The position numbers were made by a program, and so were the translations under genes. A model generated the notes under the pieces. It saw only the letters and a list, made by a program, of their open reading frames with translations, ran no database searches and was not told the DNA's origin. From Mariniflexile sp. TRM1-10 (GTDB lineage: Bacteria > Bacteroidota > Bacteroidia > Flavobacteriales > Flavobacteriaceae), in assembly GCF_003425985.1 (NCBI RefSeq), contig NZ_CP022985.1, positions 3,394,001 to 3,458,000 of the forward strand: 64,000 nt of DNA, in the 5' to 3' direction. This document shows, in pieces, positions 60,665-64,000 of this stretch. How positions within the stretch are numbered: position 1 is the stretch's first letter; every line of letters begins with the position of its first letter.

Positions 60665-61414
60665 TTAAATCACTTTTTTAATAACCCGAAGTTTGTGGGT
60701 ATGTTTCTTACTGTCCACATTATAAATGCCTGAGTGGTCTAATCTATCAATTCTAACCTTTCCGTGTGCATGAATAATGTAATTATCGCTCATAATAATG
60801 CCAACATGGGTAATAATACCTTCGTTGTTATCAAAAAATGCTAAATCTCCAGGTTCGCTTTCTTCAATAAAACTTAAAGGGTCGCCTTGTGTTGCTTGTT
60901 GTGAGGCATCTCGTAATAATTTATAACCATTAAGTTTATAAACCATTTGTGTAAAGCCCGAACAATCAATACCAAAAGGGGTTTTTCCACCCCATAAATA
61001 AGGCGAATTCAAATATAAAAAAGCGGTTTTAATAAGGTTTTCTTTGGCTTTTTTACCTGCTACTACAGAGCCGTCGTGTTTGTGATTTAAAATGGACAAG
61101 CCATTTAGGGAAGAACCTAGTAGAATGGGATGTAATTGTTGGTTGTTGTCTTCAATAAATTCAACCAAATCTATAGAAAGTTTTAAGGTTTCTTTATGTA
61201 GTTGTTGGTATTGTTCTTCGGTAATTTCTAAAAGCTGCTTGTTGTCAATCCAGCCTTCATATTTATCAAAATCAAGTCTTATTTTGCTCCAGCTTTTACG
61301 TTGCTCTAATATTTTAAAAATATCACCATATAAAACTTGCGAAACAAGTTCGCTAGTATCAGTAGGTTCGTTCCTAAGGGGTACAATGCTTAAATTACAA
61401 ATTCCGTATTGCAT
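60665..61414 (-). CDS. C40 (NlpC/P60) peptidase with N-terminal SH3 domain
   Basis: This is a 249-residue cysteine peptidase of the YkfC/EntD-type used for murein peptides. Residues 1-65 hold a bacterial SH3-like domain (MQYGICNLSIVPLRNEPTDTSELVSQVLYGD), and the NlpC/P60 domain spans about 120-249, with catalytic Cys151 (GIDCSGFTQMVY), His203 (ITHVGIIMSD) and the third residue His215 (NYIIHAHGKVRID). There is no signal peptide, suggesting a cytoplasmic dipeptide/tripeptide peptidase in cell-wall recycling. It is convergent with the TPR gene and followed upstream by the thiolase gene (different transcripts). Confidence 0.9.
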   Translation of the reverse strand: MQYGICNLSIVPLRNEPTDTSELVSQVLYGDIFKILEQRKSWSKIRLDFDKYEGWIDNKQLLEITEEQYQQLHKETLKLSIDLVEFIEDNNQQLHPILLGSSLNGLSILNHKHDGSVVAGKKAKENLIKTAFLYLNSPYLWGGKTPFGIDCSGFTQMVYKLNGYKLLRDASQQATQGDPLSFIEESEPGDLAFFDNNEGIITHVGIIMSDNYIIHAHGKVRIDRLDHSGIYNVDSKKHTHKLRVIKKVI

Positions 61415-61537
61415 ATATAATTATTGATTGTTAGATAATTATATATTGAAATACAACAACACGTTAAACTTTATATTCTTGATCAAAAAATTAGAGTAAT
61501 AAACCATATAAATATTCAATAAAAAACAATAAATGAA

Positions 61538-62713
61538 TTAGCGTTCTATAATAATTGCAGATGCACCGCCACCGCCATTACAAATAGCTGCTGCACCGAT
61601 TTTAGCATTGTTTTGTTGTAAAACATTCAGTAATGTGATAATGATTCTAGCACCCGAGCAGCCAAGTGGATGCCCAAGGGATACCGCACCACCGTTAACG
61701 TTTACATTGGCATCGCTAAGCCCAAGGATTTTCATGTTTGCTAATCCAACAACAGAAAACGCTTCATTAAACTCAAAAAAATCGACGTCTTTTATATTAA
61801 TACTTGCTTTATCTAAAGCTTTTGGTAATGCTTTTGCGGGTGCTGTGGTAAACCATTCTGGTTCGTGGGCTGCATCGGCATAACTTTTTATAGAGGCAAG
61901 TGGTTTTAAACCAAGTTCGTTTGCTTTTTCTTTACTCATTAAAACCACTGCAGCAGCACCATCGTTTATGGTAGAGGCATTGGCAGCGGTTACGGTACCA
62001 TCTTTTGAGAAGGCTGGTCGCAATTGTGGAATTTTATCTAAAATCACATTAGTGAACTCTTCATCTTTGCTAACTATAATGGGTTCTCCGCGTCGTTGAG
62101 GTACTTCGACAGGTACTATTTCATTATCAAATTTTCCGGCATCCCAAGCAGCCGCAGCACGTTTGTATGATTGAATCGCAAAAGCATCTTGGTCTTCACG
62201 GGAAAATTTATATTCTGCAGCACAAGCATCAGCGCAAACACCCATAGCATTTTGGTCGTAAGCATCTACCAATCCGTCTTTTTGCATGCCATCTATCAAA
62301 GAGGCAGGTCCAAATTTTGTACCAGTTCTAGCGTATAAATAGTGCGGAATCAAACTCATGTTTTCCATACCGCCAGCAACCACAATATGGGCGTCTCCTA
62401 AAGCAATACTTTGCGCCGCTTGTACAATAGCTTTCATGCCAGAGGCACAAACTTTATTTACAGTGGTGCAAGGAACGGTATTAGGTATGCCTGCATAAAT
62501 GGCAGCTTGTCTTGCAGGTGCTTGTCCTGTTCCTGCTTGTACTACATTCCCCATTAACACTTCGTCAACCAATTCTGGTTTTAAGTTTATTTTGTTTAAA
62601 GCGCCTTTTATTGCAACGGCTCCCAGTTGCGGTGCGGGAATTGTTGAAAGCGCGCCCATAAAACTACCAATAGGTGTTCTTACGGCCGAAACAATAACTA
62701 CTTCTTTATTCAT
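61538..62713 (-). CDS. Acetyl-CoA C-acetyltransferase (thiolase)
   Basis: The 391-residue thiolase has catalytic Cys89 ([11 protein letters not shown]), His in [10 protein letters not shown] near 348 and Cys near 378 in [13 protein letters not shown], the full active-site set. NEAFSVV and [13 protein letters not shown] are other family segments. Length and motif order match the biosynthetic-type acetoacetyl-CoA thiolases, though a beta-oxidation role (FadA-like) cannot be excluded. No fadB or hydroxyacyl-CoA dehydrogenase is adjacent. A family B mobile element lies upstream of its start. Confidence 0.9.
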   Translation of the reverse strand: MNKEVVIVSAVRTPIGSFMGALSTIPAPQLGAVAIKGALNKINLKPELVDEVLMGNVVQAGTGQAPARQAAIYAGIPNTVPCTTVNKVCASGMKAIVQAAQSIALGDAHIVVAGGMENMSLIPHYLYARTGTKFGPASLIDGMQKDGLVDAYDQNAMGVCADACAAEYKFSREDQDAFAIQSYKRAAAAWDAGKFDNEIVPVEVPQRRGEPIIVSKDEEFTNVILDKIPQLRPAFSKDGTVTAANASTINDGAAAVVLMSKEKANELGLKPLASIKSYADAAHEPEWFTTAPAKALPKALDKASINIKDVDFFEFNEAFSVVGLANMKILGLSDANVNVNGGAVSLGHPLGCSGARIIITLLNVLQQNNAKIGAAAICNGGGGASAIIIER

Positions 62714-62786
62714 TAGATAATTATTAAACTTAATGTGTATGCGAAAATAATGATTTTTTAGTAGAAATTAGAGCGATTCTGTTATT

Positions 62787-63002
62787 GAACTCATCTTGAT
62801 TTTTTCAATTGGCTGTAAAATGATCTTTTTGTCCCATATTTCACCTGTTTTTTTACTCCGTAGCGCAGCTATGAAGTGCTAAAAAGCTAAAATCTGGAAG
62901 AGGACGGAGCGTATAAAAATAACCCAGTGGGTTATTTTAGCGAACGAGCCAGCTTGCGCAGAGGGTATTTTTCGCTTCAATCAAAAAAGTCAAGATGAGT
63001 TC
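62787..63002 (+). mobile_element. MITE-like element, family B copy 2 (216 bp)
   Basis: Ends GAACTCATCTTGATTTTTT and the complement of GTCAAGATGAGTTC. Perfect 3-bp target duplications ATT lie at 62784-62786 and 63003-63005, different from the TTA of copy 1, so the two insertions are independent. The interior is close to copy 1 over the full length, including the ATAACCCAGTGGGTTAT palindrome at 62917-62939 and CTCCGTAGCGCAGCTATGAAG. It is non-coding and lies between the thiolase start and the 7TM-HD gene. Confidence 0.88.
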
Positions 63003-63062
63003 ATTATAAAAAATGGTATTGGCCTATAATTTTATTACATTTGGTTTTCCTTAGCTTTTTAA

Positions 63063-64000
63063 ATGGAAGACTTTATAAATAAACTTTACAGAAACCATTC
63101 CTTAATTTATAAAGGTCTGTTGTTTATTTGCACTACTTTTTTAATTGTGTATTTGTTTCCAAAAAGTGGGAAGTTTAAATACAATTTTGAAAAAGGAAAA
63201 CCTTGGCAATCTGAAAATTTATATGCACCTTTTGATTTTGCTATAAAGAAATCTGATGATGAAATAGCTTCGGAAAAGCAAACCATTATCGATAATTCCA
63301 TTCTGTATTTTGCTGTTGACAACACCGTTGAAGCAAAAGTAAACACGTTATATAAGCAAAAATTTAAAAGTGCTTTTTCTGATTCTATTCCAAAAAGAAC
63401 TTTAGATAAATTATATAAAGTAGGGCAAGAAATAATCTCTGAGTTTTATGCTTTTGGTGTTTTGAATGAAAGTTATAATTTTTCAGAAGATAGAGCCATT
63501 GCCATCCTTGATGAGCGTGTAAAAAAACAAGACGGTTTTTTTTCAGATTTAATAAAACAAGATGCGGTTACACCTGTTATTAACAGCGTGTTACAAAAGC
63601 ACCATTTAACTACCTATAAAGTTAATTTTGTATCGTTATTTTTTGAGCTTATTCAACCTAATTTAACCTTTGATAAATCGTTTACAGAAAAAGCGCAACA
63701 AGAAGAATTAAACAAAATTGCTCATACCAGAGGGAGTGTTGAAAAGGAAACTCTAATTATATCGAAAGGAGAAATAATTGAAGGTGATAAGTATCAGATT
63801 TTAAAGTCGTTAAAGTCTGAATATGAGTCTCAGGTTTGGAGTGAATCTAACTATAATTGGATAATATTTGCTTATACGTTATTGGTTTCATTAGCTTTAT
63901 TAATGTTGCTTTTGTTTTTAAGAAAATACAGAAAAGAAGAAGTATTTGAAAACAACACTAAAGTCACTTTTATTTTCTTTAATATCTTTTTAATGATATT
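63063..64000 (+). CDS. 7TM-HD (PgpH-like) phosphohydrolase, N-terminal part
   Basis: The gene runs off the right edge; 312 complete codons are visible. It starts MEDFINKLYRNHSLIYKGLL. The first membrane segment is about 17-35 (GLLFICTTFLIVYLFP). An extracytoplasmic domain of about 230 residues follows (7TMR-HDED type; ENLYAPFDFAIKKSDDEIASEKQTI, and HTRGSVEKETLIISKGEIIEGDKYQIL near 218-244). A second membrane segment begins at about 262 (NWIIFAYTLLVSLALLMLLLFL). The family has a cytoplasmic HD domain that hydrolyses cyclic di-AMP, which would lie outside the window. Family assignment is therefore from the first half only. Confidence 0.85.
   Translation, partial: MEDFINKLYRNHSLIYKGLLFICTTFLIVYLFPKSGKFKYNFEKGKPWQSENLYAPFDFAIKKSDDEIASEKQTIIDNSILYFAVDNTVEAKVNTLYKQKFKSAFSDSIPKRTLDKLYKVGQEIISEFYAFGVLNESYNFSEDRAIAILDERVKKQDGFFSDLIKQDAVTPVINSVLQKHHLTTYKVNFVSLFFELIQPNLTFDKSFTEKAQQEELNKIAHTRGSVEKETLIISKGEIIEGDKYQILKSLKSEYESQVWSESNYNWIIFAYTLLVSLALLMLLLFLRKYRKEEVFENNTKVTFIFFNIFLMI

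Overview
The window is a stretch of chromosome from a member of the Flavobacteriaceae (phylum Bacteroidota). The evidence is the low GC content, the Bacteroidota promoter pattern (TTG, 20 bases, TAnnTTTG), two proteins with type IX secretion (Por) C-terminal sorting domains, a TonB-dependent receptor with a carboxypeptidase-like N-terminal domain, and flavobacterial gene pairings such as rlmD with DUF6452/DUF6048 proteins and zapA-6S RNA-rny. I see no rRNA, tRNA, CRISPR array, prophage or complete insertion sequence. Most of the window is housekeeping DNA with short accessory islands.

Layout. 1-9.7 kb: partial relA/spoT, rdgB, hpf, rlmH, nadC, a pair of small mobile elements, a YihY membrane protein, priA, an orphan LytTR regulator, and the rpsF-rpsR-rplI operon. 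10-17 kb: hisS carrying a large AT-rich in-frame insertion, then a 1667-residue secreted adhesin-like protein. 17-25.6 kb: a divergent HxlR regulator/SDR pair with a clear operator, agmatine catabolism (aguA-aguB), rlmD with two envelope proteins, and rocD. 25.6-35.6 kb: small membrane proteins, a second type IX secreted protein, an Smr protein, a calcium-motif lipoprotein, a cysteine desulfurase, and an M23 peptidase/TonB receptor operon. 35.7-45.1 kb: a ZapB-like protein, zapA, a probable 6S RNA, rny, xerD, three small envelope genes with duplicated regulatory DNA, aroQ, lpd and a type II NADH dehydrogenase. 45.4-64 kb: DinB-like protein, msrB, an M48 lipoprotein peptidase, an MFS permease, a repeat lipoprotein, metE and its divergent Lrp regulator, clpC, gyrA, a TPR protein, an NlpC/P60 hydrolase, a thiolase, and the start of a 7TM-HD phosphohydrolase.

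The most notable content is not a classical operon. First, seven short non-coding mobile elements (MITE-like, 53-217 bp) fall into three related terminal-repeat families. Six of the seven are flanked by perfect 3-bp target duplications. Four of the full-length ones share an internal core with a terminator-like hairpin, and three sit on or beside stop codons. Second, hisS contains about 122 extra codons at roughly 23% GC inside a gene whose adjacent core is about 47% GC. Third, an RNA of about 190 nt with an 11-bp closing stem between zapA and rny fits a flavobacterial 6S RNA. Fourth, metE has an unclassified structured leader. Fifth, terminator-promoter blocks are duplicated around a lipoprotein gene between xerD and aroQ.

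All assignments come from reading the sequence and from knowledge of the families. No database search was run.
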